Positions 1 through 8,873 are shown, counted from the first letter of the stretch. The stretch: 64,000 nt of DNA from Actinomadura meyerae (GCF_900188445.1 NZ_FZOR01000036.1:1-64000), one strand, 5' to 3'. The notes: generated from the sequence alone by a model not told the origin. Program-made: numbers and translations.

Positions 1-74
1 CCCGCAACTGGCCCTGGGCCGACGCCTGGCGGCAGTTGTTCACCACCCTCCACGCCCCACCCGACAGCCGCTGA
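1..74 (+). CDS. C-terminal end of an unidentified protein (partial)
   Basis: An open frame enters from the left edge (codons from base 3) and ends at TGA 72-74. The last 23 residues are rich in Trp and Arg, including WPWADAWRQLF. The composition looks coding, and transposase tails can look like this, but I cannot name the family from so short a piece. The gene body lies outside the window. Confidence 0.35.
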   Translation, partial: RNWPWADAWRQLFTTLHAPPDSR

Positions 75-771
75 CCTGCCGTTATCCACCGCCCGAGCGG
101 GCCCGACCGGAACCGAACACGTGGAAAAGCTGGGCAGACCAGCCGATCACCCCTGCCCGCGGGCGGCCGACAACTCAACCGTCCTCCCGAAAAGACCGAG
201 AGATCGACCTCGATACACCATCGGTGGATCGAGGCTAAGAGGCGCCCTCCGGGCGGTTCCTCGAGCATCCGCGCATGCCTGCACCGTCCAAGTCGCACCG
301 TCGGCGCCGGCCCGGCATCGTGTACGGCGGCGCCCCACCCGTGCGCCCACTACTTGGCGGCCTCATCCCTGAGCCGACCCCCGAACCCGGTCGGCACCAC
401 ACCAGACCAAGCCACGGCAAGCCCCGCCTGCGCCCCGGCCTGAAGCGCCGTTGCGGCCCCGAGCCATCGCCGTCCTACGGCAGTACGAGCGCACCCGAGA
501 AGAAGGGGCCACGATCTAGCTCCGCGGTGCGAAGTCGGGTGCCGATTCACGTGAGCAGGACGACGTGCGCAGGCTGATCCTCATGATGATGGTACGTGCC
601 GATGCTGGCCCATTCAGAGGGAGACGGCGGCCGGGGGCGTGCGGCAATGGGTGGGCTAAATCAACCTTCGGCGGGCAGGATGATGGCGGAAACTCGCGAC
701 AGATTTTCTGATATCGGCTGTTGGGTGGGATGCGCTTCCACTGAAGTTTCTCCACCCACAGGACGGAATCG
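75..771. other. Gene-poor region with no supported gene
   Basis: About 700 bases without a convincing gene. The open frames here are short, overlap each other on both strands, are arginine- and proline-rich and lack family motifs. The only clear structure is the hairpin at 208-234. The last part, roughly 680-771, has lower GC and probably held the promoter of the broken exporter downstream. With the truncated gene on the left and the pseudogene on the right, this looks like a decaying segment. Confidence 0.5.
208..234. terminator. Compact hairpin, possible terminator
   Basis: CCTCGAT (208-214) pairs with ATCGAGG (228-234). The loop holds a further CACC/GGTG pairing, giving a nearly continuous stem. 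No T tract follows. It lies about 135 bases after the stop of the partial left-edge gene, so it could terminate that gene. Confidence 0.35.
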
Positions 772-1700
772 ATGTCCATGGCAGGCACCGCCACGTCGCC
801 GCGCTCGTCGACGGCAGGCTGGGCGGCGGTGCTTTCGGTGACGATGGGGATCTTCTCGATCGTCACCACCGAGATCCTCCCGATCGGACTGCTGACCTCC
901 ATCGGCCCCGGCTTCACTGTGTCAGACGGAACGGCCGGGTTGATGATGACCATGCCCGGATGCTTGGCGGCGGTCGCGGCTCCGACGGTCACCATCGCCA
1001 CGGCGCGGATCGACCGCCGGCCGAATGCTGTGCGCCTGCATGGTGCTGCTGGCGTCGGCGAACTTCCTCGCGGCCGCCGCGCCGGGCTACTGGGCGATGC
1101 TCGTGTCGCGCGTCCTGGTCGGAGTCGTCATCGGCGGCTTCTGGTCGGTCGGCGCGGGTCTGGCCGACCGGCTGGTGCCCGCGGGCTCGACGCGCCAGGC
1201 CACCGCGGTGATCTCCTCGGCCGTCCCGCTGGGGTCGGTGCTCGGTGTGCCGCTGGGGACGCCGGTCGGCGATCTGGCCGGGTGGCGGGCCAGTTTCGCG
1301 GTGATGGGCGTGCTGTCAACGGCGGTGCTCGCCGCCCTCGCCGTGCTGGTTCGCGCTGCTGACGACCTTTCTCGTCGTCCTGGCGCATTTCGCCGCCTAC
1401 ACGTACGTGACGCCCTCTCTGGAGCGGGTCACGCATGTGCCGTCGGAGCTCACGGTGTTCCTGCTGATCTACGGGCTCGCCGGAATACTCGGCAATTCCC
1501 TCGGGGGCGCGGCGGTCGCTCGTTATCCCTTCGCCGCCTTCGGTGTCGCCGGGGGGCTCATCGCGATCGCCACGCTGGCCTTTCCTCTTCTCGGCCGATG
1601 GGAGGCCGACGCCATCGCGCTGCTGATCGTGTGGGGCGTCGGCTACGGCGCAGTTCCGGTCTGCTCGCAGATGTCGTTCATCAAGTCCGCCCCGCGGGCC
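772..1700 (+). pseudogene. Broken MFS drug exporter (AraJ/DHA1-type)
   Basis: Three consecutive reading frames together spell one MFS exporter. Residues from ATG 772 give the first transmembrane segment with TTEILPIG, typical of this family. A one-base shift near 1020-1024 moves the reading to the next frame (LCACMVLLASANF through the GFWSVGAGLADR region). A second shift near 1350 moves it to the third frame (LTTFLVVLAHFAAYTYV, normally the seventh segment), apparently with loss of the central loop. Homology stops at FIKSAPRA near 1700, so roughly the last third is missing. Two frameshifts, an internal deletion and a missing 3' end make it a pseudogene rather than a sequencing slip. Confidence 0.75.
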
Positions 1701-1774
1701 ATGCCGGTTGAAGGCCGCGCGGAGAATCATTCGCCTGAACTGGGCTGGGCGAAGGCGGCCGATCGCGTGCCGGG

Positions 1775-2461
1775 TCAGGGCCAGGCGGGTGGGGGTGGGC
1801 CGAAGGCGCGGCGGCTGGCTCGGACGGTCAGGGATGCCATGGCGGCGTTGGCGCCGCCGCCGATCACGGCGCCGATGCCGAACGGGGCCACCCGGCCGAG
1901 GACGATGATCCCCTGCTTGGTCCCGAATTTGGTGATGAAGTTCTTCCCCAGGATCTTGTTGATCTGGCGCAGTGTCTCGACCGGTACCTTGGCGACGACC
2001 TGACGGCCCCAGTGCTGGCCCGTGCGCTCGGCGACCTTGGAGATGGTGGCGGAGCCGCCTCCGCCGAGCATGATGCCCATCACGATCGTCCGGCGCCGCT
2101 CGAGCTCGTCGATGGAGACTCCGTGGATCTCGGCGACCGAGAGCGCGAAGAGGGTGCTCAGCTCCAAGGTCGAGAACGTCTCGCCCGCCGACAGCGCCAG
2201 CGCGACTCCCGTGCCGACTCCGGGCGCGGCCGCGGTTCCGCCGACCGCGGCGCCCGCACCGGTCACAGCGCTGACGTACATCTTCTCCAGCGTGCGGATC
2301 ACCTGTTCCGGTGTCGCCTCCGGATCGCGCTGGCGGGCCCGCGCGATGTTCCTGCGCACCAGGGGGCTCTGGATGTCGATCGCCTTGTCCAGGAGCTCGA
2401 GGACTCGCTGCCCGCGTCCGGCCGCTTCCGGAACCAGTTCGCCGGGGGCATCTGTCGTCAT
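1775..2461 (-). CDS. EcsC family protein
   Basis: A 228-residue protein resembling the EcsC family, whose molecular role is poorly defined; EcsC proteins are often membrane-associated. Visible features are an Ala/Gly-rich central hydrophobic stretch (GAAVGGTAAAPGVGTG) and a second hydrophobic segment near the C-terminus (GRVAPFGIGAVIGGGAN). A longer frame reaches 2569, but ATG 2461 has GAGGAG about 8 bases upstream and begins the recognisable sequence MTTDAPGE. It converges with the broken MFS gene, whose missing 3' end may have been lost in a rearrangement between the two. Confidence 0.7.
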   Translation of the reverse strand: MTTDAPGELVPEAAGRGQRVLELLDKAIDIQSPLVRRNIARARQRDPEATPEQVIRTLEKMYVSAVTGAGAAVGGTAAAPGVGTGVALALSAGETFSTLELSTLFALSVAEIHGVSIDELERRRTIVMGIMLGGGGSATISKVAERTGQHWGRQVVAKVPVETLRQINKILGKNFITKFGTKQGIIVLGRVAPFGIGAVIGGGANAAMASLTVRASRRAFGPPPPAWP

Positions 2462-2593
2462 GCCTTGAACTCCTCGGGTCCGCCATGTCCTGACCGCCCC
2501 ACTCAAGCAGGCGAGCGAATCTTGCGGTGTGGAAATCCGGACGGAGAAAGGCCGAAGTCGGCCAGTCATTTCTGACCGGGAATCGTCAGCTCT

Positions 2594-3103
2594 CTACGAG
2601 GCGGGGTTCTGCTGGCCGTAGATGAGGGCGGGGGAGTTCTTGTAGTCGGTTTCGCGGAGGAGGCGGTGGCCGATGCGTTCGGCCACCGAGATGGAGCGCT
2701 TGTTCCCCGGACGGATGACCGAGATGACCTCGTCGGCCCTCAGGTCGGTGAAGCAGTAGGCGATGGCGGCGCGGGCCGCTTCGGTGGCGTAGCCCTTGCC
2801 CCAGTGCGGGCGGGCCAGGCACCAGCCCACGCCCAGACCCGGGAAACCGTGCGGCTGCCAGGGGCCTGCGCGTCCTATGAATCGGCCCGTGGCGCGTTCG
2901 ATCACGGCCCAGTGGGAGTAGCCGCGGATTTCTCGGTGCCCTATGAACAGGGCCAGGCTGCGCCAGGCGTCGGCGGGTGTGCGGCCGATCGGGTCGGCCA
3001 GGCCGTCCGCCACTTCGGGGTCGGCCATCATCGCGGCGTAGTCGTCGAAGTCGTCTCCGGTGAGGGGGCGGAGGGTCAGGCGTTCCGTTTCCAGGACGGT
3101 CAT
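2594..3103 (-). CDS. GNAT acetyltransferase, RimJ/RimL type
   Basis: A 169-residue GNAT enzyme that should transfer acetyl from acetyl-CoA to an amine. It opens with LETERLTLRPLTGDD, the usual start of the RimJ/RimL subgroup. The acetyl-CoA binding region reads RPHWGKGYATEAARAAI, matching the Q/RxxGxG/A pyrophosphate loop. The ATG lies two bases after the stop of the upstream SDR gene (TGATCATG), so the two are translationally coupled. The substrate cannot be told from sequence. Confidence 0.8.
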   Translation of the reverse strand: MTVLETERLTLRPLTGDDFDDYAAMMADPEVADGLADPIGRTPADAWRSLALFIGHREIRGYSHWAVIERATGRFIGRAGPWQPHGFPGLGVGWCLARPHWGKGYATEAARAAIAYCFTDLRADEVISVIRPGNKRSISVAERIGHRLLRETDYKNSPALIYGQQNPAS

Positions 3104-3105
3104 GA

Positions 3106-3987
3106 TCACAGTGTGCGCGGGCTCTGGAGGGTGAGGCCCGAGAGTTGCTCGCAGAGGCGCTGGACGGCCTCGGCGGTCTGTTCGTCGCGGGCTCCGGGCG
3201 GCCAGGGCACGCGCTGGAGTCTCGCGTTGACGTAGATGTCGGTGACGCCGTCCAGGGTGGGGCTCGCGGCCAGGTGGACGCTTGAGCGTGCCGCCTTTGC
3301 CAAGTCGTTCAGCAGGCGAGGGCCGAAGAAACGGATGAGCGGGGCCACGGGCCGGTAGGCGTAGGGGAATGCGCTGATCGCCGTGGCCTTGTTGCCCGGC
3401 GTGTAGGCGTGGCCGGGGTAGGCGACATTGACGGTGATGTCGTCGGGGGCTAGGTAGTCGGCCATCCTGCGGCTTACGGCCATCAGTGCTGTCTTTGCGT
3501 GGTTGTACTGGGAGAACGTCCAGCCCAGGTACTTCTTCTCGCCCTGGAGATTGGCGACGTCCAGGGGCTTGCCCGGGAACCCGCCGGTCAGGTTGACGAC
3601 GCGCGCCCCTTGCGTGGCGCGCAACTGCGGCAGGAGTCGGCACGTCAACGCGTAGGGCGCCAGGACGTTGAGGGCGAAGGTCCTTTCCACGCCATCTTCG
3701 GTGAGGGCGCGGGACGGGCTCATGCCGCCGGCGTTGTTCACCAGGACGTGCAGGTGGCTGTGCCGGTCCGCGATCTCGTCGGCCAGGCGGCGCACGCCGT
3801 TCAAGGTGGTGAGGTCGCCGGTGCAGGCGGTCGCTCCGATCTCGGCGGCGGCCGCCTCGGCCCGTCCGGCGTCGCGCCCGATGAGGATGACGCGGGCGCC
3901 GAGGCGTGCGAGTTCCCGCGCGGTCTCCTTGCCGATCCCGCCCGTACTGCCGGTCACCAGGGCGGTCTTACCGCTCATCGGTTGCAT
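3106..3987 (-). CDS. Short-chain dehydrogenase/reductase (SDR)
   Basis: NAD(P)-dependent oxidoreductase of the classical-like SDR family. The Rossmann motif TGSTGGIG is near the N-terminus, NNAG follows the central strand, and [10 protein letters not shown] carries a YxxxK-like catalytic element in which Asn-His replaces the usual residues between Tyr and Lys. It resembles the retinol-dehydrogenase/WWOX-like group. ATG 3987 is preferred because AGGAGG lies four bases upstream; ATG 3978 is the alternative. It is divergent from a TetR gene with a palindrome between, and is the first gene of an operon with the GNAT gene. Confidence 0.8.
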   Translation of the reverse strand: MQPMSGKTALVTGSTGGIGKETARELARLGARVILIGRDAGRAEAAAAEIGATACTGDLTTLNGVRRLADEIADRHSHLHVLVNNAGGMSPSRALTEDGVERTFALNVLAPYALTCRLLPQLRATQGARVVNLTGGFPGKPLDVANLQGEKKYLGWTFSQYNHAKTALMAVSRRMADYLAPDDITVNVAYPGHAYTPGNKATAISAFPYAYRPVAPLIRFFGPRLLNDLAKAARSSVHLAASPTLDGVTDIYVNARLQRVPWPPGARDEQTAEAVQRLCEQLSGLTLQSPRTL

Positions 3988-4005
3988 GACGCCTCCTGTC
4001 ATGTG

Positions 4006-4020
4006 TGGCACTTAGTGCCA
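4006..4020. promoter_or_regulatory. TetR-type operator between SDR and TetR genes
   Basis: TGGCACT (4006-4012) and AGTGCCA (4014-4020) form a perfect 7-bp inverted repeat around one T. It lies 19 bases before the SDR start and 35 bases before the TetR start. This is the usual position for an operator that lets the TetR protein control both divergent transcripts. A further half-site, GGTGCCA, lies a little downstream. Confidence 0.6.
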
Positions 4021-4055
4021 TACACGCTAACAGGTGCCAGAAGTATCCTCCATGC

Positions 4056-4655
4056 GTGAGCGGTGGAGAGCGGGCGGGGCTGCGGGAGCGGACGCGGCGG
4101 GCGGTTCGGGCGGAGCTGTCCGCGCTGGCGGTCGAGCTGTTCCTGGAGCGCGGCTACGAAAGAACGACGGTTGAGGACATCGCGACGGCGGCGGGGATGT
4201 CGCGGCGCAGCTTCTTCCGCTACTTCCCGTCCAAGGAGGACGTGGTCTTCGGCGAGGCCGGTGACGTCGCCGAACGGGTCGCCGACGCGATCCGCGATCG
4301 TCCCGGCGAGGAGGCGCCATGGGCGTGCCTGCGTGCGGTGCTGCGCGAATGGCAGGACGCGATCCACACGGTCGACCTGCGGACGCTCCGGCTGATCGAG
4401 GAGGCGCCCGCACTCCGGGCGCGGCTGCACGCCGAGCGTGACCGGATGCGCGAGCTGGTCAGCGCCGCGTTGCGGGAGCATCCCGGCGGAGTCGACGCCT
4501 TCACCGCCGACCTCCTCACCGGAGCGGCGGCCGCCGCCCTGGACGCCGCCGACCGGGAGTGGCTCCGCAGCGGCGGCACGGCCGACCGCGCCGCCCTGCT
4601 CGACCGCGCGTTCGGTGTGCTCAGCCTGCCGGGTGAGGGGCGTCCAGGTCCTTGA
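4056..4655 (+). CDS. TetR family transcriptional regulator
   Basis: A 199-residue one-component repressor. The N-terminal helix-turn-helix reads TVEDIATAAGMSRRSFFRYFPSKE, diagnostic of TetR. The C-terminal ligand-binding half is not assignable. I chose GTG 4056: a -10-like TATCCT at 4044-4049 ends six bases before it, implying a leaderless message, while upstream in-frame codons would start before any promoter. It probably represses the divergent SDR-GNAT operon through the palindrome at 4006-4020. Its 3' end overlaps the convergent GNAT gene by 35 bases. Confidence 0.8.
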   Translation: MSGGERAGLRERTRRAVRAELSALAVELFLERGYERTTVEDIATAAGMSRRSFFRYFPSKEDVVFGEAGDVAERVADAIRDRPGEEAPWACLRAVLREWQDAIHTVDLRTLRLIEEAPALRARLHAERDRMRELVSAALREHPGGVDAFTADLLTGAAAAALDAADREWLRSGGTADRAALLDRAFGVLSLPGEGRPGP

Positions 4656-5118
4656 CGTAGCGGTGGACGGGGACGTTGACGGTGCCGGACGCGGTCGGGG
4701 CTTGGTAGGTCATGAGGCCGGTGTCGCGCCAGCCGTGGAACTCGTAGAAGCGGCGGGCGCGCGTGTTGCCGGGGACCACCGCGAGCCACGTCTGTGTATG
4801 CCTGCCCTGGAAGCGGTCTTCCGCGGCTTGTAGCAGCGCGCCGCCCACGCCCCGGCCTCGGGCCGACTCGTCGACGGCGAGCTGGATGACCTCGCCGTCA
4901 TCGTCGCCGAGGATGATCAGGCCGAGGATCCCGTCGGTGGGATCGGCCGCGACGAGCGTGGAGCCCGCGTACTTCTCGATGTGGGACGCGAAGTGGTCGG
5001 GGCCGCGCGCGTCCATCAGCGCTGCGGGGACGTGGCCGGTGTGGCCGTCGAGCCACGCCGCTCGCCACAGCGGTGCGAGCACCGGCAGGTCGGCGGGTTC
5101 GGCCGGTCGGACGATCAT
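4621..5118 (-). CDS. GNAT family acetyltransferase
   Basis: A 165-residue GNAT enzyme. The acetyl-CoA loop is RGRGVGGALLQAAE, and the motif B region NTRARRFYEFHGWR is typical of the family. The ATG overlaps the stop of the upstream MerR gene by four bases (ATGA), so its translation depends on ribosomes finishing MerR in the correct frame. That matters because the MerR tail contains a 14-bp tandem array. The substrate is unknown. Confidence 0.8.
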   Translation of the reverse strand: MIVRPAEPADLPVLAPLWRAAWLDGHTGHVPAALMDARGPDHFASHIEKYAGSTLVAADPTDGILGLIILGDDDGEVIQLAVDESARGRGVGGALLQAAEDRFQGRHTQTWLAVVPGNTRARRFYEFHGWRDTGLMTYQAPTASGTVNVPVHRYVKDLDAPHPAG

Positions 5119-5639
5119 CGGGTCACCTTTCTCGGGCGGTGCGGCTCGGACGGTGCGGCTCGGACGGTGCGGCTCGGACGGTGCGGCTCGGACGGTGCGG
5201 CTCGGACGGTGCGGCTCGGACGGTGCGGCTCGGGCGGTGCCGGGTGTGCGGCGCCGGGGTCGGTGTCGCGAGGTGGGACGCCTATCTCGGCGGCCAGGCG
5301 GTTGCGGAGGGCGAGCAGGCGGGTGATCTCGGTGTCGAGGGCGGCGAGGCGGCGTCGGGCGGTGCCGCCGGTGCTCTGCGCGCAGGCGGGGCCGTCGTAG
5401 GGCGGGAGTTCGTCGCCGTCCAGGAGGTGGAGCCGGTCGGCGCAGCCGCGGACATCCTCGATGGTGAGACCCAGGGACAGCAGCCGGCGGATGGTCCGGA
5501 CGCGGGCGACGTCGGCCGGGTCGTACCGGCGCTGCCCGCTGGACGTGCGCGCCGGCGGCGGCAGCAGGCCGCGCTGCTCGTAGAAGCGCAGCGCCCGCGG
5601 GGTCGTCCCGGCCGCCGCGGCGGCGTCGCCGATCCGCAT
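5115..5639 (-). CDS. MerR family transcriptional regulator with repeat-bearing tail
   Basis: A 174-residue MerR-type activator. The winged-helix DNA-binding region covers residues 1-70 (RIGDAAAAAGTTPRALRFYEQRGLL, here split: RIGDAAAAAGTTPRALRFY then EQRGLLPPPART, with a QRRYDPADV wing). A coiled-coil dimerisation helix follows. The last ~40 residues are an Arg/Pro/Ser tail built from a 14-residue repeat (PSRTVRAAPSEPHR) encoded by a 14-bp array at 5137-5234. The gene starts 14 bases after the upstream oxidoreductase stop and overlaps the GNAT start. Regulators of this layout usually control the adjacent oxidoreductase. Confidence 0.8.
   Translation of the reverse strand: MRIGDAAAAAGTTPRALRFYEQRGLLPPPARTSSGQRRYDPADVARVRTIRRLLSLGLTIEDVRGCADRLHLLDGDELPPYDGPACAQSTGGTARRRLAALDTEITRLLALRNRLAAEIGVPPRDTDPGAAHPAPPEPHRPSRTVRAAPSEPHRPSRTVRAAPSEPHRPRKVTR
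5137..5234. repeat. 14-bp tandem array inside the MerR coding sequence
   Basis: Six exact copies of CGGTGCGGCTCGGA run head to tail from 5137 to 5220, and a seventh with one final change ends at 5234. Because 14 is not a multiple of three, gain or loss of one unit would shift the MerR reading frame before its stop and its overlap with the GNAT start. Three units encode one 14-residue peptide repeat. Confidence 0.95.
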
Positions 5640-5653
5640 GGGTCCCCCTCCGG

Positions 5654-6661
5654 CTACGGTTCCACGATGACGGCGCCCAGGTGCTGTCCGGCGATCAGAT
5701 CGTGCAACGCCCGCGGGGCGTTGTCGATGCCCGTGACGCGTGCGTGCGGGAAGGTGACGTCGCCCGAGCGCAGCCAGTCGCCGAAGTGCTTCGCCCACGG
5801 GACGTCGGCGTCGAGTCCGGCGAAACCGCGCATCTCGACGCTCTTGGCGATCAGCTGGAACGTGTCGATCTCGACAGGGGCGGTGGTGCCGGTCAGGTTC
5901 GGTGCGAGCTGCCCGGCCAGGGTGCCCACCAGGACGAAGCGCGCGCCCGGCCGGGCGGCGGCGATCGCGGCCCGCAACTGCTCTCCGCCGACGTTGTCCA
6001 CCAGGACGTCGATGCCCTCCGGTGCTGCGTCCGCCAGTTGTGCCGAGATGGGGCGTTCGCCGCGGACCAGGGCCGCGTCGTAGCCCAGTTCGCGCAGCAT
6101 GCGGTCGGCCTTGTCCCGGGAGCCGGTGCTGCCGATCACGCGGCCCGCGCCGAGGCGCCGGGCGAACTGACCGGTCAGCGAACCGACCCCGCCGGAGCCG
6201 CCGGACACGAACACCGTGTCGCCGGGGCGGAGCCGCGCGTCCCTTGTCAGTGACGCGTACGCGACGCCCGCCTGGCCGAGGTGGGCGGCCGGGTCGGGGA
6301 GCGTGTCGTCCAGCGGCGTGCACTCGGCGGCCGGCATGACGGCGTGCTCGCGCCAGCCGAGCCAGTGCCGCACCAGGTCGCCGGGGTGCAGGCCGGAGCC
6401 GGGCGGCGCCGCGACGACCTCGCCGACCGCCGCGCCGAACAGCGCGTCGCCCGGACGCAGTGGCGGGAAGGGGGTGCCCTCCACGCCGCCGCCGATCAGG
6501 GTGCGCAGCGAGGGAAAGACCTGGAAGAAGCGGTTGCGGACGAGCACCTCGCCTTCGCCGGGCGCCGGGACGGGCTCCCGGACGACGGCGAAGTGCTCCG
6601 GCCCCGGCAGCCCGTCCGGCACGGCGGCGAGACGGACGATCCGGGACTTGTAGGACGGCAT
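5654..6661 (-). CDS. NADP-dependent MDR oxidoreductase (zinc-independent, CurA/PTGR-like)
   Basis: A 335-residue medium-chain dehydrogenase/reductase of the zinc-lacking leukotriene B4 dehydrogenase/CurA group, which reduces alkenal or enone double bonds with NADPH. The N-terminal substrate domain includes PGEGEVLVRNRFF. The cofactor domain has VSGGSGGVGSLTGQFAR, a variant of the AxxGxxG nucleotide loop. No zinc-binding Cys/His cluster is seen. It leads an operon with the MerR and GNAT genes. Confidence 0.8.
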   Translation of the reverse strand: MPSYKSRIVRLAAVPDGLPGPEHFAVVREPVPAPGEGEVLVRNRFFQVFPSLRTLIGGGVEGTPFPPLRPGDALFGAAVGEVVAAPPGSGLHPGDLVRHWLGWREHAVMPAAECTPLDDTLPDPAAHLGQAGVAYASLTRDARLRPGDTVFVSGGSGGVGSLTGQFARRLGAGRVIGSTGSRDKADRMLRELGYDAALVRGERPISAQLADAAPEGIDVLVDNVGGEQLRAAIAAARPGARFVLVGTLAGQLAPNLTGTTAPVEIDTFQLIAKSVEMRGFAGLDADVPWAKHFGDWLRSGDVTFPHARVTGIDNAPRALHDLIAGQHLGAVIVEP

Positions 6662-6717
6662 CGGACACTCCTCAAGGGTGAGGTTCCGGGCGCGGCACCC
6701 GGAAGCGCGCCGTGACG

Positions 6718-8136
6718 CTATTCGCTGACCCGCACGTCAGGGTCAAGCCCCGCGGGACGCTCGGGCGGGGTCGCCGGGCGCTTGGGCGGGGTCAGGGCGG
6801 CGGCCGCCAGGGCGGCGACGGCGGCGGCGATCGCGGCCAGGACGAAGCCGTCGGTGAAGCCGTCGAGGGTGTCGCCGGTGAGGCTCGCGGCGGCGACGCT
6901 GGAGATCACCGCGGCGCCGATGGACGCGCCGAACTCGTGGAACGTGCTGACGATGCCGGACGCGATGCCGGATTCGTGCGGTGCCACCTGCCCCAGCGTG
7001 GTCGCCGACGCGACGACGAACATCGCGCCCGTGCCGGCGCCCGCCACCGCCGTGCCGATCACGACCGACACCGGGTTCAGGGACAGGACGGGCAGCGCCA
7101 TGCCCAGCGCGGCGGTGAGCAGGCCGATCACGGCCGGGCGGCGGGCGCCGGCGGTGGCGATCGTCCGGCCGGTGACGTTGGCGCCGGCCATCGTCGCGAC
7201 GGCCACCGGCAGGAACAGCAGGCCGGTGCGCAGGGCGCCGTAGTCCTCCGCGTGCTGGAAGTAGAACGTGCCGAGGAAGAACACCGCGATCATCAGGGCG
7301 GTCGCCATCAGGATCAGGAAGGTGCCGGTCGCGACCGGCCGCCTGACGAGGAGCGCGAGGTCCATCATCGGCGAGCGCGCGGTCCGCTGCCGGACGACGA
7401 ACGCCAGGTAGCCGAGCGCGGCGAGCAGGACCAGCACGCCGGTCGCGGCGGTGAGCCAGCCGCCGTCGCCGGCGCGGATGAGCGCGTAGATCAGCGAGCC
7501 GGACGAGGCCGTGACCAGGACCGCGCCGAGCACGTCCAGCCGGGGCCGGGGCGCGGTGACCGGCTGGGACGGCAGCATGCGCGCCAGCGCCGCGATGATC
7601 ACCACGCCGATGGGGACGTTGACGAAGAAGACCCACGCCCAGCCGGGGCCCGCGGTCAGCGCCCCGCCGAGCAGGACGCCCAGCGCGGCGCCGCCACCGC
7701 CGAGCGCCGACCAGATGCCGAGCGCCCGGTTCCGCTCGTCGCCGTCGAACAGGCCGACCACCAGGGAGAGCGCGGAGGGGGAGAGCAGCGCGGCGCCGAG
7801 CCCCTGCGCGACGCGTCCGCCGATCAGGACCTCGGCCGATCCGGCTAGGCCGGTGGTGAGGGACGCGGCGGTGAAGACCAGGAGCCCGACGAGGACGACG
7901 CGCTTGGCGCCGATGAGGTCGGCGGTCCGGCCGCCGAGGAGCATCAGCCCGCCGAACGTGAGCGTGTAGGCGCTGACCGTCCAGGTCACGGCCTGGCGGC
8001 TCAGGCCCAGGTCGGCCTCCATGTGCGGCAGCGCGATGGCCACGACGGTGACGTCCAGGATCAGCATGAGCTGGGCCACACCCAGAAACCCCAGGATGCG
8101 CCAGCGCAGCGGGTGCGCCGATGTCTGCTCTTGCAC
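6718..8136 (-). CDS. MFS drug exporter, DHA2 (EmrB/QacA) family, 14 TM
   Basis: A 472-residue proton-driven exporter. The motif LDVTVVAIALPHM in the first transmembrane segment and TLTFGGLMLLGGRTADLIG (motif A) are diagnostic of the DHA2 family; about 14 hydrophobic segments follow. GTG 8136 is preferred because AAGGAGG sits five bases upstream, even though the frame is open to 8835. It is divergent from a TetR gene, with matching palindromes between them, so it is probably a drug-inducible efflux pump. The substrate is not predictable. Confidence 0.85.
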   Translation of the reverse strand: MQEQTSAHPLRWRILGFLGVAQLMLILDVTVVAIALPHMEADLGLSRQAVTWTVSAYTLTFGGLMLLGGRTADLIGAKRVVLVGLLVFTAASLTTGLAGSAEVLIGGRVAQGLGAALLSPSALSLVVGLFDGDERNRALGIWSALGGGGAALGVLLGGALTAGPGWAWVFFVNVPIGVVIIAALARMLPSQPVTAPRPRLDVLGAVLVTASSGSLIYALIRAGDGGWLTAATGVLVLLAALGYLAFVVRQRTARSPMMDLALLVRRPVATGTFLILMATALMIAVFFLGTFYFQHAEDYGALRTGLLFLPVAVATMAGANVTGRTIATAGARRPAVIGLLTAALGMALPVLSLNPVSVVIGTAVAGAGTGAMFVVASATTLGQVAPHESGIASGIVSTFHEFGASIGAAVISSVAAASLTGDTLDGFTDGFVLAAIAAAVAALAAAALTPPKRPATPPERPAGLDPDVRVSE

Positions 8137-8151
8137 CGTGTCCTCCTTAAG

Positions 8152-8203
8152 TCGTACACCTTCATACGATTTCTTGGAGAGTAACACGTACTGCGGTGTA
8201 CGA
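8152..8203. promoter_or_regulatory. Paired TetR-type operators between exporter and TetR
   Basis: TCGTACACC (8152-8160) and GGTGTACGA (8195-8203) are an exact 9-bp inverted repeat. Each half is also part of a local palindrome: TCGTA/TACGA at 8152-8169 and CGTAC/GTACG at 8187-8202. The right one overlaps the promoter region of the TetR gene and the left one lies just upstream of the exporter ribosome site, consistent with repression of both genes. Confidence 0.6.
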
Positions 8204-8217
8204 GTTAGGATGCGGGC

Positions 8218-8796
8218 ATGCCCACCGCCTCCTCCGGCCGCCGCCGGCGCGCGGACGCCGAGCGCAGCATCGCCCGCATCGTGTCCGCGGCCCGCAAGTG
8301 CCTGAGCGCCGACCCGAACGCGAGCATCGACGACATCGCCGCGGCCGCCGGCGTCGGCCGGATGACGCTCTACGGCCACTTCCGCAACCGGCGCGAACTG
8401 GTCGAGGCCGCCCTCACCGACGCGCTCCGCGCCGGTGAGGAGGTGCTGTCGGACGTCGATCTCGACGGGCCCGCGCGGGACGTGCTGGGCCGCCTGCTCG
8501 AATCGAGCTGGGCGCTCGTGGCCGAGTCGACCGCGCTGCTGGCGGCGGCCCAGGGCGTCCTCCCCGCCGGACGCATCCGGGAGATGCACGCCGGGCCCGC
8601 GAAGCGCGTCGAGGGGCTGGTCCGCCGAGGCCAGGACGAGGGCGCCTTCCGCACCGACATGCCGCTCGAATGGCTGGTCAACGTCGTGCAGTACGTCCTG
8701 CACGGGGCCGCGGAGGAGACCCGCGCCGGCCGGTTGCGGCCCGAGGAGACCGGCCGGGTCGTGATCGCGACCGTCCAGTCCATCCTGGCCGCGTAG
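8218..8796 (+). CDS. TetR family regulator of the adjacent exporter
   Basis: A 192-residue TetR repressor. The helix-turn-helix reads SIDDIAAAAGVGRMTLYGHF. The C-terminal half resembles the TetR_C domains found beside drug pumps but has no specific signature. TAGGAT at 8206-8211 ends six bases before the ATG, so the transcript is probably leaderless. The divergent exporter and the operator pair between them make it the likely local repressor. Confidence 0.8.
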   Translation: MPTASSGRRRRADAERSIARIVSAARKCLSADPNASIDDIAAAAGVGRMTLYGHFRNRRELVEAALTDALRAGEEVLSDVDLDGPARDVLGRLLESSWALVAESTALLAAAQGVLPAGRIREMHAGPAKRVEGLVRRGQDEGAFRTDMPLEWLVNVVQYVLHGAAEETRAGRLRPEETGRVVIATVQSILAA

Positions 8797-8873
8797 CGGC
8801 GACCGGCGGCGGGCGGGACGCCGGGCGAGTGTCATGGGGCGCGGCCGGACGGTCCGGCGGGCAGGATGGCGGG

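Noticed and set aside
121-577. Several short frames on both strands at the left edge
   Set aside because: Mutually overlapping, Arg/Pro-rich, no start signals, no motifs.
5137-5234. CRISPR-like array
   Set aside because: Head-to-tail 14-bp units without spacers, inside a gene.
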